Assembly (NCBI RefSeq): GCF_001547525.1
Contig: NZ_LNJP01000003.1
Location: 1,922,001-1,986,000 of the forward strand
Direction: 5' to 3'
DNA from: Burkholderia anthina
GTDB taxonomy: Bacteria > Pseudomonadota > Gammaproteobacteria > Burkholderiales > Burkholderiaceae
DNA length: 64,000 nt
Position 1 is the first letter of the stretch; each line of letters begins with the position of its first letter. Below the pieces are notes generated by a model. The model was not told the DNA's origin. It searched no databases and saw only the letters and a list, made by a program, of their open reading frames with translations. This document shows, in pieces, positions 19,213 to 28,914 of this stretch. A program made the position numbers and the translations under genes.

Positions 19213-20772
19213 ATGATGTCTGCCCATTCCCGCGAAGCCGCGGCGTCCGGCCGGTCGGTCAGGCCATCGGCCGCGTGCGCGGCCGGCGCGCCGCTGCTCG
19301 AGCTCGACAACGTGTCGAAGACGTTCGGCGGCGTGCAGGCGCTGCAGCAGGTGCGTTTCGACGTGATGCCGGGCGAAGTGCTGTGCTTGGCCGGCGAGAA
19401 CGGCTGTGGCAAGAGCACGCTGATCAAGATCGTGAGTGGTGTCCATCGTCCGGAACCCGGCGCGGTGATCCGCTTCGACGGCAAACCGGCAGTCGATCTC
19501 GATCCCATGCGGGCGCGCGCGCTCGGCATCCAGGTGATCTGGCAGGACCTCGCGCTGTTTCCCGAGATGACGGTCGCCGAGAACATCGCGTTCGAGCAGA
19601 ACCTCGGCGCGCGTCCGCGGCTGGTTCACTACGGGCGGATGAAGACGGCCGCGCGGCAGATTCTCGCGCGGCTCGGCGTCGAGCTCAATCTCGACAGGCC
19701 GGTGCGCACGCTCACGATCGCGCAGCGGCAGGTCGTCGCGATCGCACGCGCGCTCGTGGCGCAGGCGCGCCTCGTGTTCATGGACGAACCTACCGCGTCG
19801 CTCAGTCACGCCGAGACGCAGGCGCTGCTTGCGATCGTGCGCCGCCTGTCGGCCGACGGCATCGCGGTGGTGTTCGTCAGTCATCGGCTCGCGGAAGTGC
19901 TCGACGTCTGCGCGCGCGTGACGGTGATACGCGACGGTCGTCATGTCGGCACGTTTCCGACGGCCGGGATGACGCAGACGCGGCTCACCGAACTGATGAC
20001 GGGACGCACCTTCGACTACGCGGTGCGCACGACCGACCTGTCGACCGCACCGGCCATGCTGCGTGTCGACGGACTGTCGCGGCGCGGCGAATACGATGCG
20101 GTGTCGTTCGAGGTGAGGCGCGGCGAAATCCTCGGCCTGACGGGGCGGCTCGGCGCCGGGCGCACCGAGTTGGCGCTGTCGCTGTTCGGAATGACGCGAC
20201 CGGATGCCGGCACGATCACGCTCGACGGTCGGCCGCTGTCGCTGCGCTCCAACCGCGACGCGATTCGCGCCGGCATCGCCTATGTGTCGGAGGACCGCCT
20301 GCAACTGGGGCTGGTGCAGCCGCAATCGATCGGCGACAACACCGCGATCGCGGTACTCGACAGCTTGCTTGGCGCGGCGGGTCTGATTTCGCCGCGGCGG
20401 CGCGACGCGCTGATTCGCGACTGGGTCGCGCGGCTCGCGGTGAAGATCGGCGGTCCCGACGACGCGGTATCGACGCTGTCGGGCGGCAACCAGCAGCGCG
20501 TCGTGCTCGCGAAATGGCTCGCGACGAAGCCGAAGCTGCTGATCCTCGATTCGCCGACGGTCGGCGTCGACGTCGGCGCGCGCGCCGGCATCTTCGCGAT
20601 CGTTCACCGGCTCGCGTCGGAAGGGATGGCGATCGTGCTGATTTCCGACGAGATTCCCGAGGTCTACTTCAACGCGGACCGTATCCTGCACATGCGCGAC
20701 GGCCGGATCGTCGCCGAATACGTGCCGGGCCGCGAGCCGATCGACCACATCGAGCGAGACGTTCATGCGTAA
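19213..20772 (+). CDS. Sugar ABC transporter ATP-binding protein (double ATPase, CUT2)
   Basis: 519 aa with two fused ABC domains. The first has Walker A GENGCGKST and Walker B LVFMDEPTASLS. The second has the degenerate Walker A usual in this family (GRLGAGRTE) and a full signature LSGGNQQRVVLAKW. The signature of the first domain is degenerate (LTIAQRQ), also usual for RbsA-like proteins. It powers uptake by the two neighbouring permeases. The downstream permease start overlaps its end by 8 bases. Confidence 0.88.
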   Translation: MMSAHSREAAASGRSVRPSAACAAGAPLLELDNVSKTFGGVQALQQVRFDVMPGEVLCLAGENGCGKSTLIKIVSGVHRPEPGAVIRFDGKPAVDLDPMRARALGIQVIWQDLALFPEMTVAENIAFEQNLGARPRLVHYGRMKTAARQILARLGVELNLDRPVRTLTIAQRQVVAIARALVAQARLVFMDEPTASLSHAETQALLAIVRRLSADGIAVVFVSHRLAEVLDVCARVTVIRDGRHVGTFPTAGMTQTRLTELMTGRTFDYAVRTTDLSTAPAMLRVDGLSRRGEYDAVSFEVRRGEILGLTGRLGAGRTELALSLFGMTRPDAGTITLDGRPLSLRSNRDAIRAGIAYVSEDRLQLGLVQPQSIGDNTAIAVLDSLLGAAGLISPRRRDALIRDWVARLAVKIGGPDDAVSTLSGGNQQRVVLAKWLATKPKLLILDSPTVGVDVGARAGIFAIVHRLASEGMAIVLISDEIPEVYFNADRILHMRDGRIVAEYVPGREPIDHIERDVHA

Positions 20773-21772
20773 CCTGCAACCCTTCGGCATCGGCGCGACC
20801 GAAGCGTGGCTGCTCGCCGTGATCGTCGCGATGGCGGTCGGCCTCGGCTTCGCGACGCCGACCTTCCTGACGCTGTCCAACCTGTTCGACCTGCTCAACC
20901 AGAGCGCGGTCAACATCATCTTCGCGGTCGGGCTGCTGATCGTGCTGATCGCGGGCGGCATCGACATCTCGTTCGCGGTCGGCGCGTCGGTGGTGCAATA
21001 CCTCGCCGCGCTGTCGCTCATGCGGCTCGGCGGCGGCAACTGGGCGCTCGGCTTCGCGTTCGCTGCCGGCTTCGGCATCCTGCTCGGCGCGGTGAATGCG
21101 ACGATCATTTACCGGTTCCGCGTCGTGTCGATCGTCGCGACGATCGCGACCTTCAATATCTTCTTCGGCGGGCTGATGTTCGTGACGGGCGGCGTGTCGA
21201 TCTACGACCTGCCGGACTGGTGGATGAATCGCATCGCGATCGTGCAGGTCGAAACGACGGGAGGCGTCGCGTCGCTCGGGCTTCCGGTCGCGGTGATGGC
21301 CATCGCCGTCGTCGCGACGTGGTTCCTGTTGCGCCGCACGACGCTCGGTCGTCAGCTCTACGCAACGGGCGACAACCCGGAAGCCGCACGGCGCGTCGGC
21401 ATCGATGTCGCGACGATGCATTACGTCGCATACGGCTGGCTCGGGATGATGGCGGGCATCGCCGGGCTGATGCAGGCGCACTACGTGCAGGAGGTCGTGC
21501 CGAATGCGCTGTACGGCCGCGAACTGGACGTGCTCGCGGCCGTCGTGCTGGGCGGCGCGCGGCTCGGCGGCGGGCGTGGCTCCGTGCTCGGCGCAATCCT
21601 CGGGATCCTGCTCGTATCGATTACCGCGAACGGGCTCAACCTGCTCGGCGTGTCGCCGTATGCGTTCAAGATGATCGTCGGCGCCGTCATCCTGATTGCG
21701 ATCACCGTGTCGAGCGACGGCGTCGCCCGGCTGGCCGGCTCGCGCTTCCTGTCGCCGCGTGCGAGGGCATGA
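20765..21772 (+). CDS. Sugar ABC transporter permease 1 (CUT2)
   Basis: 335 aa, 8-10 hydrophobic segments, RbsC-like. The family motif GIDISFAVGASV is visible near residue 60, and the late loop reads ELDVLAAVVLGGARLGGGRGSV. It overlaps the ATPase gene at its start and the second permease at its end (ATGA). With permease 2 it should form a heterodimeric channel, as in LsrC/LsrD or RhaP/RhaQ type systems. Confidence 0.87.
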   Translation: MRNLQPFGIGATEAWLLAVIVAMAVGLGFATPTFLTLSNLFDLLNQSAVNIIFAVGLLIVLIAGGIDISFAVGASVVQYLAALSLMRLGGGNWALGFAFAAGFGILLGAVNATIIYRFRVVSIVATIATFNIFFGGLMFVTGGVSIYDLPDWWMNRIAIVQVETTGGVASLGLPVAVMAIAVVATWFLLRRTTLGRQLYATGDNPEAARRVGIDVATMHYVAYGWLGMMAGIAGLMQAHYVQEVVPNALYGRELDVLAAVVLGGARLGGGRGSVLGAILGILLVSITANGLNLLGVSPYAFKMIVGAVILIAITVSSDGVARLAGSRFLSPRARA

Positions 21773-22833
21773 TCATGAAACATGGGCAATCCCGGCGCCT
21801 GGCAGTGCTGTCCGTGCCGGCCGACGTGGCCGGCCTGCTCGGCTTCCTTGCCTGCGTCGTCGTGGCGATGAGCGTAGCATCGGATCGCTTCCTCACGGAC
21901 GGAACCTTCGTGTCGATCGCGTTCCAGCTTCCCGAGCTCGGGCTGTTCACGCTCGCGATGCTGATGCCGCTGGTGTCCGGCGGCTTCAATCTCGCCGTTA
22001 CGTTCACCGCGAACATCGCGGGGCTCGCGATGGCGTGGGTGATCCAGTCGCACGGCGGCCCGGAGGCCGGCATCGCAGCGGTCGCGCTCGGCATCGCGGC
22101 GGCGCTCGCGACGGGCGCCGCGGCTGGCTGGCTGATCGGCGCGGTGATCGCCTGGACGGGCGCGAGCCCGATCCTCGTGTCGCTGTCGGCGATGATCTTC
22201 CTGCGCGGCCTTGGCGAATTCCTGACGCGCGGCGGCGACATTTCCGGGTTCCCGCCGGTCGTGCGTGCGATGGGCAACGGGCTGTGGCTCGGCGTGCCGG
22301 TGCCGCTGTGGATCTTCGCGGGCTGCGCGCTGCTGTGGCACATCGTGATGACGTATTCGCGGCTCGGCTTCGTCACGCGGATGATCGGCTCGAACGCGGA
22401 GGCGACGCGCTACTCGGGCATCTCGACCACGCGCGCGATCACGCGCATCTACATGCTGTCGGGGCTGATGTGCGGCGTGGCCGGCGTCGTGATGCTGTCG
22501 CGCTTCAACTCGGTGCGTGTCGGCCACGGCGAGGCGTTCCTGCTGATCTCGGTGCTTGCCTGCTTTCTCGGGCGTGTCGATCCGTTCGGCGGCTTCGGTC
22601 GCGTCGCGCCGGTCGTGATCGCGCTCGTGATCCTGCAGGTGATCGCATCGGGCCTCAACCTGCTCGGTGCGAGCCAGCATCTCGCGACCGCGCTGTGGGG
22701 CGCGTTCCTGCTCGCGGTGATGCTGGTGCGCTGGGCATGGGCGCGGCATGCGTCGCGGCCGCGCAGGCCCAGTTCAAGTGCGGCGCCTGCGCTCGGCGCC
22801 CTCGAACCCCCTCAACGGAAGGAGACGAAATGA
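21769..22833 (+). CDS. Sugar ABC transporter permease 2 (CUT2)
   Basis: 354 aa, multi-spanning. The conserved GGFNLAVTFTANIAG replaces the GIDLSVG motif of permease 1. This altered motif is common in the second permease of heterodimeric CUT2 systems. The start at 21769 overlaps the previous stop (ATGA); an ATG six bases further on is an alternative. The C-terminal tail of about 25 residues is Pro/Ala/Arg-rich. The stop overlaps the epimerase start, so the operon is tightly coupled. Confidence 0.83.
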   Translation: MIMKHGQSRRLAVLSVPADVAGLLGFLACVVVAMSVASDRFLTDGTFVSIAFQLPELGLFTLAMLMPLVSGGFNLAVTFTANIAGLAMAWVIQSHGGPEAGIAAVALGIAAALATGAAAGWLIGAVIAWTGASPILVSLSAMIFLRGLGEFLTRGGDISGFPPVVRAMGNGLWLGVPVPLWIFAGCALLWHIVMTYSRLGFVTRMIGSNAEATRYSGISTTRAITRIYMLSGLMCGVAGVVMLSRFNSVRVGHGEAFLLISVLACFLGRVDPFGGFGRVAPVVIALVILQVIASGLNLLGASQHLATALWGAFLLAVMLVRWAWARHASRPRRPSSSAAPALGALEPPQRKETK

Positions 22834-23723
22834 ACAAGCTTGGCGTACATGCACTGGTGTGGGAAGCCGGCTGGAGCCGCGACGCGTGCGTGCGCGCGAT
22901 CGCGAACACGGCCGAGACGGGCTTCGATTTCATTGAGGTGCCCGCGCTCGATCCCGATTCGATCGATGCCGAATTCACGCGGCGCGAACTCGAACGATCC
23001 GGCCTCGGCATCACGTTCTCGCTCGGGCTAGACGCGGAATCCGACATTTCGAGCGGCGACGTGCAGAAGGCCGCGCGCGGCAAGCAAAAACTCGAGGCGG
23101 CGCTGCGTGTCGCGCGCGATTGCGGCGCGACGCACGTATGCGGGATCCTGTATTCGGCGTTCCAGAAGAATGTCACGCCGACGACGGCTGCCGGTGTCGC
23201 GATGTCCGCGGACATCCTCGCGCAGGTGGCCGACATGGCCGCGCAAAGCGGCATCACGCTCGGGCTCGAGGTCGTCAATCGCTACGAGTCGAACGTGCTC
23301 AACACCGCGTCGCAGGGTGTCGAGCTGTGCCGACGCATCGCGCGGCCGAACGTGAAGGTGCATCTCGACACGTATCACATGCATATCGAGGAGTCGGACG
23401 TGACGTCGGCGATCCGCGATACGGGCGAGCATCTCGGCTACGTGCATGTCGGCGATTCGCATCGCGGGTATCTCGGATCGGGCAACGTCGATTTCACCGC
23501 GGTGTTCCGCGCGCTGATGTTCAGCGGCTACACGGGGCCGATCACGTTCGAGAGTTTTTCGTCGCGCGTCGTCGGCCAGCCGCTCGAAGGCATCCTCGCG
23601 ATCTGGCGCAACCTGTGGGAAGACAGCCACGATCTCGCCGCGCACGCGCTGGCCTTCACGCGCGTGCAGCTCAAGTCCGCGCGCGAGGCACTGAAGCAGG
23701 CCGAGCGGAGCCGTCTGCCATGA
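22830..23723 (+). CDS. Sugar 3-epimerase/isomerase of the D-tagatose 3-epimerase (AP endonuclease 2-like) family
   Basis: 297 aa, the usual length. The four metal ligands of the D-tagatose/D-allulose 3-epimerase family are visible in order: Glu in LGLEVVNRYE, Asp in VHLDTYHMHIEE, His in VGDSHRGYLGSG and Glu in ITFESFSS. It is translationally coupled to permease 2, with GGAAGGAG as Shine-Dalgarno. It probably converts the imported ketose to a metabolisable epimer. No kinase is visible beside it, so the next step is encoded elsewhere. Confidence 0.83.
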   Translation: MNKLGVHALVWEAGWSRDACVRAIANTAETGFDFIEVPALDPDSIDAEFTRRELERSGLGITFSLGLDAESDISSGDVQKAARGKQKLEAALRVARDCGATHVCGILYSAFQKNVTPTTAAGVAMSADILAQVADMAAQSGITLGLEVVNRYESNVLNTASQGVELCRRIARPNVKVHLDTYHMHIEESDVTSAIRDTGEHLGYVHVGDSHRGYLGSGNVDFTAVFRALMFSGYTGPITFESFSSRVVGQPLEGILAIWRNLWEDSHDLAAHALAFTRVQLKSAREALKQAERSRLP

Positions 23724-23872
23724 GCGGCGCGGCGACGGGCGCGCGACACATCGACCGCGAGGCGTTGGCCGCACGGCTGCTGCGCGCGAAGCTGGACGGC
23801 AACGATCTGATCAATGTCGACAGGGTGCTCGCGCACAGCCTTCCCGCCGATTTCCTGGCGGGCAGCGCCTGA
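23720..23872 (+). CDS. Small ORF of 50 codons at the end of the sugar operon
   Basis: The ATG at 23720 overlaps the epimerase stop as ATGA, the same coupling used throughout this operon. The peptide reads MSGAATGARHIDREALAARL and continues with LLRAKLDGNDLINVDRVLAH to the stop. It has normal charged/hydrophobic composition and codon use like its neighbours. It resembles no family I recognise. It may be a real small protein or the surviving start of a larger gene lost by deletion. Confidence 0.45.
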   Translation: MSGAATGARHIDREALAARLLRAKLDGNDLINVDRVLAHSLPADFLAGSA

Positions 23873-23894
23873 TACAGGCCGGCGCGGCGTCCGC

Positions 23895-24779
23895 TTACGA
23901 AAACACCACCGTCCGGTCGCCGTTCAGAAACACCCGCCGCTCGATGAACGCCTTCACAGCGCGCGCGAGCGTCAGCGATTCGACGTCGCGCCCCACCGCA
24001 AGCAGTTGCTCCGGCCGCAGCGCATGATCGACACGCTCGACGACCTGCTCGATGATCGGGCCTTCGTCGAGATCGTCGGTCACGAAGTGCGCGGTCGCGC
24101 CGATCAGCTTCACGCCGCGCGCATGCGCCTGGTGATACGGCTTCGCGCCCTTGAAGCCGGGCAGGAACGAATGATGGATGTTGATCGCGCGGTTCGCGAG
24201 CTTCGCGCTCGTCTCCTGCGACAGCACCTGCATGTAGCGCGCGAGGATCACGAGCTCGGCGCCGCTCGATTCGAAGAAGTCGAGCCATTGCGCTTCCTGC
24301 TGCGCCTTGGTCTCCGCCGTGATCGGGAAGTGCCGGAACGGCAACCCATGCTGCGCGGCGAGCGGCTCGAAGTCGGGGTGGTTCGACACGATGCCGACGA
24401 TGTCCATCTTCAGCTCGCCCATGCGCCAGCGGAACAGCAGATCCGCGAGGCAGTGCTCGAGCTTCGACACCATGATCAGCACCTTCGGCCTGGCGTTGAC
24501 ATCGTGGATCGCCCACTGGATGCCGCCATCGCGGCCGGCGAGTCCGGCCGCGATCGGCGCGAATTCCTGGCGCAGCGCGTCGATCTGCAACGTCTCATCC
24601 GTCGGATGAAAGACGCAGCGCACGAAGAAGCGGTTGCTGAGATCGTCGTCGAACACGTTCAGCGCATCGACATAGCAGCGATGGCGATCGAGAAAGCCGA
24701 CGACGGCGGCGACCTGACCGGCCGCGCTCGGGCACGACAGTGTCAGGACGAATTGATCGGGGCGGTGCTCGGCGGTCAT
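23895..24779 (-). CDS. purU: Formyltetrahydrofolate deformylase
   Basis: 294 aa, normal PurU length. An N-terminal ACT domain (FVLTLSCPSAAGQVAAVVGFLD) precedes a formyltransferase-like catalytic domain with NIHHSFLPGFKGAKPYHQA and THFVTDDLDEGPII (Asn, His and Asp catalytic residues). It hydrolyses 10-formyl-THF to formate and THF. Betaine demethylation floods the cell with formaldehyde-derived one-carbon units, and purU genes accompany sarcosine/betaine genes in other bacteria. This copy probably rebalances the folate pool for the neighbouring pathways. Confidence 0.92.
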   Translation of the reverse strand: MTAEHRPDQFVLTLSCPSAAGQVAAVVGFLDRHRCYVDALNVFDDDLSNRFFVRCVFHPTDETLQIDALRQEFAPIAAGLAGRDGGIQWAIHDVNARPKVLIMVSKLEHCLADLLFRWRMGELKMDIVGIVSNHPDFEPLAAQHGLPFRHFPITAETKAQQEAQWLDFFESSGAELVILARYMQVLSQETSAKLANRAINIHHSFLPGFKGAKPYHQAHARGVKLIGATAHFVTDDLDEGPIIEQVVERVDHALRPEQLLAVGRDVESLTLARAVKAFIERRVFLNGDRTVVFS

Positions 24780-24959
24780 GAGACTCCTCGGATGGCAGGG
24801 GGCGTACGGCCGCGCGGCGGCGCACGACAGCGCCGCGCCGCGCGGGTAGCGGGAGGCTCAAGTAAATCAGGACGATTTCGCGGCGGATAGAACCAACGCG
24901 CCGTGTGGCTGGTATCGGTGCGCCAGCGGGCGGGCGAGGGCCGCAGGGTGAGGCCCGCG

Positions 24960-25865
24960 TCAGGCCCCCGCGCACGCGTCGAGCAGCCAGCGCCGGAACA
25001 CGTGGGTCGCGTCCGGCTCCGGCCGCTGCGGCGGCCGCACCAGGAAGTAGCCGCGCGACGTGACGACGGGCGCATCGACGAGCTTCACGAGCTGGCCGCT
25101 CGCGACGAGTTCGTCGACGAGCGGCGACCAGCCGAGCGCGACGCCTTCGCCGAGCAGCGCCGCGTGGATCACGAGCGCATAGCTGTTGAAGGTCACGCCG
25201 CGGGCGGCGGCCGGCGGTTCGAGCCCGTGCGCGTCGAACCAGCCCGCCCACGACAGCCAGCGCTCGGGGCGCGTCGGCTGCACGTGCAGCAGCGGTAGCG
25301 CGAGCAGGTGGTCGGCCCGCGCGACGCCCCGGTGCGCGTCGCGAAACGCGGGCGAGCACACGGGCGTGACGGATTCCGGAAACAGCCGCGCGGCCGTGCA
25401 CGACGGCCAGTGGCCGTCGCCGAACAGGATCGCGATGTCGCCGTGGTCGCGTTGCGCGTCGTAATCCTGTGACGTGACGACGCGCACGTCGACGTCCGGC
25501 ATCACGCGCTTGAGCCCGGCCAGGCGCGGCATCAGCCAGTAGGTCGCGAAACCGAAGTCGGTGACGATCGTGAGCGCGCCGTGCTGGCGGCGCGCGCGCA
25601 GCGTCGCGGTCGCGCCGCGCAGCGTGTCGAGGCTCAGCCGCACGGCTTCGTACAGGCACTCGCCGTCGGCCGTCAGCGTGACGCCGCGCGGGCTGCGTTC
25701 GAACAGCGGCACGCCGAGTTCGGCTTCGAGCTGGAACACTTGCTGGCTCACGGCCGGCTGCGTCGAGCCGAGCTCGCGCGCGGCGGCCGTGAAGCTCGCG
25801 AGCCGGGCGGCCGATTCGAACGCGCGCAGCGCCTGCATCGACGGTAACGGTTCGGGTTTCGACAT
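24960..25865 (-). CDS. LysR-family regulator of choline-sulfate use
   Basis: 301 aa. The LysR helix-turn-helix is at the N-terminus (AFESAARLASFTAAARELGS, TQPAVSQQVFQLE). The effector domain resembles the GcvA-like branch (LTIVTDFGFATYWLMPRL). The start at 25865 was preferred over the in-frame ATG 21 bases upstream. It faces betC, which is followed by choX, the standard arrangement for choline-sulfate regulators. It likely activates betC in response to choline sulfate or choline. Confidence 0.82.
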   Translation of the reverse strand: MSKPEPLPSMQALRAFESAARLASFTAAARELGSTQPAVSQQVFQLEAELGVPLFERSPRGVTLTADGECLYEAVRLSLDTLRGATATLRARRQHGALTIVTDFGFATYWLMPRLAGLKRVMPDVDVRVVTSQDYDAQRDHGDIAILFGDGHWPSCTAARLFPESVTPVCSPAFRDAHRGVARADHLLALPLLHVQPTRPERWLSWAGWFDAHGLEPPAAARGVTFNSYALVIHAALLGEGVALGWSPLVDELVASGQLVKLVDAPVVTSRGYFLVRPPQRPEPDATHVFRRWLLDACAGA

Positions 25866-26104
25866 AAGTCCCTCTAATGGCCCCATAAGGGCCGGACGCC
25901 TACCCGCACGAATTCGGGCGGGCGATAGTGCAGCGGACGGTACGGCACATGCGCTTCACGCGCCGGCGGCAACGGATTCCGCGATTCTAGCCAGCGCGGC
26001 CCCGGCGCGCGGCAGTTTCCGCGGGTCGCCTCCGTCATGCCGGACGTCTCGCTGCCGGAGCGGCGAGCCGTTCCATTCGAACACCGCTTTTCCCACGATC
26101 GCCG

Positions 26105-27640
26105 ATGACGAACCCGACACCCAACATCCTGATCCTGATGGCCGACCAGCTCACGCCGTTCGCGCTGCCCGCGTACGGCAACCGCGTCGCCCGCACGCCG
26201 ACGCTCGACCGGCTTGCGGCCGAAGGCGTGGTGTTCGACGCCGCGTACTGCGCGAGCCCGCTGTGCGCGCCGTCGCGCTTCTCGCTGCTGACCGGCAAGC
26301 TGCCGTCGGGCATCGGCGCCTACGATAACGCCGCCGAATTGCCCGCGCAAACGCTGACGTTCGCGCACTACCTGCGCGCGGGCGGCTACCGGACGATGCT
26401 GTCTGGCAAGATGCACTTCTGCGGGCCCGACCAGTTGCACGGCTTCGAGGAGCGCCTCACGACCGATATCTATCCTGCCGATTTCGGCTGGGTGCCCGAC
26501 TGGGACAGCCCGACCGAGCGGCCGAGCTGGTATCACAACATGAGCTCGGTGCTCGACGCCGGCCCGTGCGTGCGCACGAACCAGCTCGACTTCGACGACG
26601 AAGTGACATTCGCCGCGAAGCAGAAGCTGTACGACGTCGCGCGCGAGCGTGCGGCCGGACACGATGCGCGGCCGTTCTGCATGGTCGTGTCGCTGACCCA
26701 TCCGCACGACCCGTATGCGATCACGCGCGAATACTGGGATCGCTACGACGATGACGAGATCGACATGCCGGCCGTGCGGCTCGATGCGGCCGAAAGCGAT
26801 CCGCATTCGCAGCGGCTGCGCTTCGTCTGCGAGAACGACCGCACGCCGCTGACGGACGCGCAGATCCGCGCCGCACGCCGCGCGTATTACGGCGCGACGT
26901 CCTATGTCGACACGCAGTTCGGCAGCGTGCTGGCCGCGCTCGAGCAATGCGGGTTCGCCGACGACACGATCGTGATCGTCACGTCCGACCACGGCGACAT
27001 GCTCGGCGAGCGCGGGCTCTGGTACAAGATGACGTTCTTCGAGGGCGGCTGCCGCGTGCCGCTGATCGTGCATGCGCCGGGCCGCTTCGGCGCCGCGCGC
27101 GTGCGCGGGCCCGTGTCGCACGTCGATTTGCTGCCGACGCTCGTCGACCTGGCCGGCGCGGCGCCCGCCGGCGGCTGGCCGGACCCGGTCGACGGCGCGA
27201 GCCTCGTGCCGCACCTGCACGGCACGCCCGCGCACGACGTCGCGCTCGGTGAATACCTCGCGGAAGGGGCGCTCGCGCCGATCGTGATGATCCGCCGCGG
27301 CGACTGGAAATACGTGCATTGCCCGGCCGATCCCGACCAGCTCTACAACCTGTCGGACGACCCGCGCGAGCTCACGAATCTGGCCAGTCGGCCGGAAGCC
27401 GCCGACGTGCTCGCCGCGTTCCATGCGGAGGCCGGGCAGCGCTGGAACCTGCCCGAGCTGGACCGGCAGGTGCGCGCGAGCCAGCGGCGCCGGCGCTTCC
27501 ATTACGCGGCGACGACGCAGGGCCGCATCCACGCGTGGGACTGGCAGCCGTTTACCGACGCGAGCCAGCGCTACATGCGCAATCACATCGAACTCGACAC
27601 GCTCGAGGCGATGGCGCGTTTTCCGCGCGTCGGGCGCTGA
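26105..27640 (+). CDS. betC: Choline-sulfatase
   Basis: 511 aa. The type I sulfatase motif C54-A-P-S-R is present; Cys54 would be converted to formylglycine. Metal-binding motifs are visible (ILMADQLTPFALPAYG, VTSDHGDMLGERGLWYK). The C-terminal choline-sulfatase extension (WDWQPFTDASQRYMRNHIEL) identifies the subfamily. It releases sulfate and choline from choline-O-sulfate in the cytoplasm. No clear Shine-Dalgarno precedes the ATG. choX follows after 45 bases in the same direction. Confidence 0.93.
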   Translation: MTNPTPNILILMADQLTPFALPAYGNRVARTPTLDRLAAEGVVFDAAYCASPLCAPSRFSLLTGKLPSGIGAYDNAAELPAQTLTFAHYLRAGGYRTMLSGKMHFCGPDQLHGFEERLTTDIYPADFGWVPDWDSPTERPSWYHNMSSVLDAGPCVRTNQLDFDDEVTFAAKQKLYDVARERAAGHDARPFCMVVSLTHPHDPYAITREYWDRYDDDEIDMPAVRLDAAESDPHSQRLRFVCENDRTPLTDAQIRAARRAYYGATSYVDTQFGSVLAALEQCGFADDTIVIVTSDHGDMLGERGLWYKMTFFEGGCRVPLIVHAPGRFGAARVRGPVSHVDLLPTLVDLAGAAPAGGWPDPVDGASLVPHLHGTPAHDVALGEYLAEGALAPIVMIRRGDWKYVHCPADPDQLYNLSDDPRELTNLASRPEAADVLAAFHAEAGQRWNLPELDRQVRASQRRRRFHYAATTQGRIHAWDWQPFTDASQRYMRNHIELDTLEAMARFPRVGR

Positions 27641-27685
27641 ACGTCCGGCAGTGCGAACATTGACGAACGACGGAGGAAGCGGACG

Positions 27686-28654
27686 ATGAAACGGCAATGC
27701 AATGCAGCAATCCGAAGGATCGGCGCGGCGCTCGCCGCCGCCGCGTGCGTGGCGGCGACGCAGCCTGCGGCTGCCGCCGATCCGCACACGTGCGGCGACG
27801 TGAAGATGGCGGCGCCCGGCTGGACCGACATCGACGCGACGAACGCGATGGCGGGCGTCGTGCTGAAGGCGCTCGGCTACCGGCAGGCGGTGGCGAACCT
27901 GTCGGTGCCGATCACGTACCAGGGCTTGAAGAAAGGGCAGGTCGACGTATTCCTCGGCAACTGGATGCCCGCTCAGGCGCCGCTCGTGAAGCCGTTCGTC
28001 GACGAAAAATCGATCGACGTGCTGCATGCGAACCTGAGCGGCGCGAAATTCACGCTCGCGGTGCCCGACTATGTGGCCGCCGCCGGCGTGCATACGTTCG
28101 CCGATCTCGCGCGCTACGCGGACCGCTTCGACGGCAAGATCTACGGGATCGAGCCCGGTGCGCCCGCGAACCAGAACATCAAGCGGATGCTGTCCGACCA
28201 CGCGCTCGGGTCCGCGAACTGGTCGCTCGTCGAATCGAGCGAGACGGGCATGCTCACGCAGGTCGAGCGCGCGGTGCGCGACAAGCGCTGGATCGTGTTT
28301 CTCGCGTGGGAGCCGCATCTGATGAACACGAAGTTTCATCTGACGTATCTGTCGGGCGGCGATGCGTATTTCGGCCCGAACTACGGCGGCGCGACGGTCA
28401 ACACGGTCGCGCGTGCCGGGTTCGCCGGCCAGTGCGCGAACCTCGCGCGGCTGTTCCGGCAGATGACGTTCTCCGTCGACGTCGAGAACCGGATGATCGC
28501 CGACATGCTCGACAACAAGACGCCGCCCGCGCTCGCGGCGCAGCATGCGCTGAAAGCCGAGCCCGCGCTGGTCGCCGGCTGGCTCGACGGCGTGACGACC
28601 GCGGCCGGCGCGCCGGGCCTGCCGGCCGTGCGCGCGGCCCTCGACGGCCGCTGA
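27686..28654 (+). CDS. choX: Choline ABC transporter substrate-binding protein
   Basis: 322 aa with a signal peptide ending near PAAAADPHTC. It belongs to the OpuAC family, choline branch (VKMAAPGWTDIDATNAMAGV, DVFLGNWMPAQ, FLAWEPHLMNTKFHLTYL). GGAGGAAG lies before the ATG. It is paired with betC, so choline (perhaps also choline sulfate) is the expected ligand. It has no ATPase or permease neighbour in the window, like the other two quaternary-amine binding proteins here. It probably shares one transporter core with them. Confidence 0.85.
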   Translation: MKRQCNAAIRRIGAALAAAACVAATQPAAAADPHTCGDVKMAAPGWTDIDATNAMAGVVLKALGYRQAVANLSVPITYQGLKKGQVDVFLGNWMPAQAPLVKPFVDEKSIDVLHANLSGAKFTLAVPDYVAAAGVHTFADLARYADRFDGKIYGIEPGAPANQNIKRMLSDHALGSANWSLVESSETGMLTQVERAVRDKRWIVFLAWEPHLMNTKFHLTYLSGGDAYFGPNYGGATVNTVARAGFAGQCANLARLFRQMTFSVDVENRMIADMLDNKTPPALAAQHALKAEPALVAGWLDGVTTAAGAPGLPAVRAALDGR

Positions 28655-28681
28655 TCGCCTCCCTCCGGGCGGCCGGTTTTT
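28645..28681 (+). terminator. Possible terminator overlapping the choX stop
   Basis: CGGCCGC at 28645-28651 can pair with GCGGCCG at 28669-28675 over an 17-base loop, and is followed by GTTTTT. The left arm lies in the last codons of choX. The arms are short and the loop is long, so strength is uncertain. Confidence 0.45.
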
Positions 28682-28914
28682 GCCGTGCCGCCTGTCTACG
28701 TGTTTTCCCGACCCGTCGCATCGTGACCATTTAGTGTCGCCTTCAGACGGGTGACCCGAAATATGGGTTTGTATTTTTCGCCAATGGCTGCGTTATTGCG
28801 GAAAACGAAATACCGAAGCCAGCGGGGCGGTCTGAATTCGAATCCACCGGCGCATCGCGGCACGCGCCGGGACGAGATTCTATCCATCGAATGGTTCAGG
28901 GAGGGTGGTCGACA

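Noticed and set aside
16849-23872. The LacI-controlled sugar operon as a horizontally acquired island
   Set aside because: Base composition and codon use look like the neighbours, and no integrase, IS or direct-repeat border was seen.
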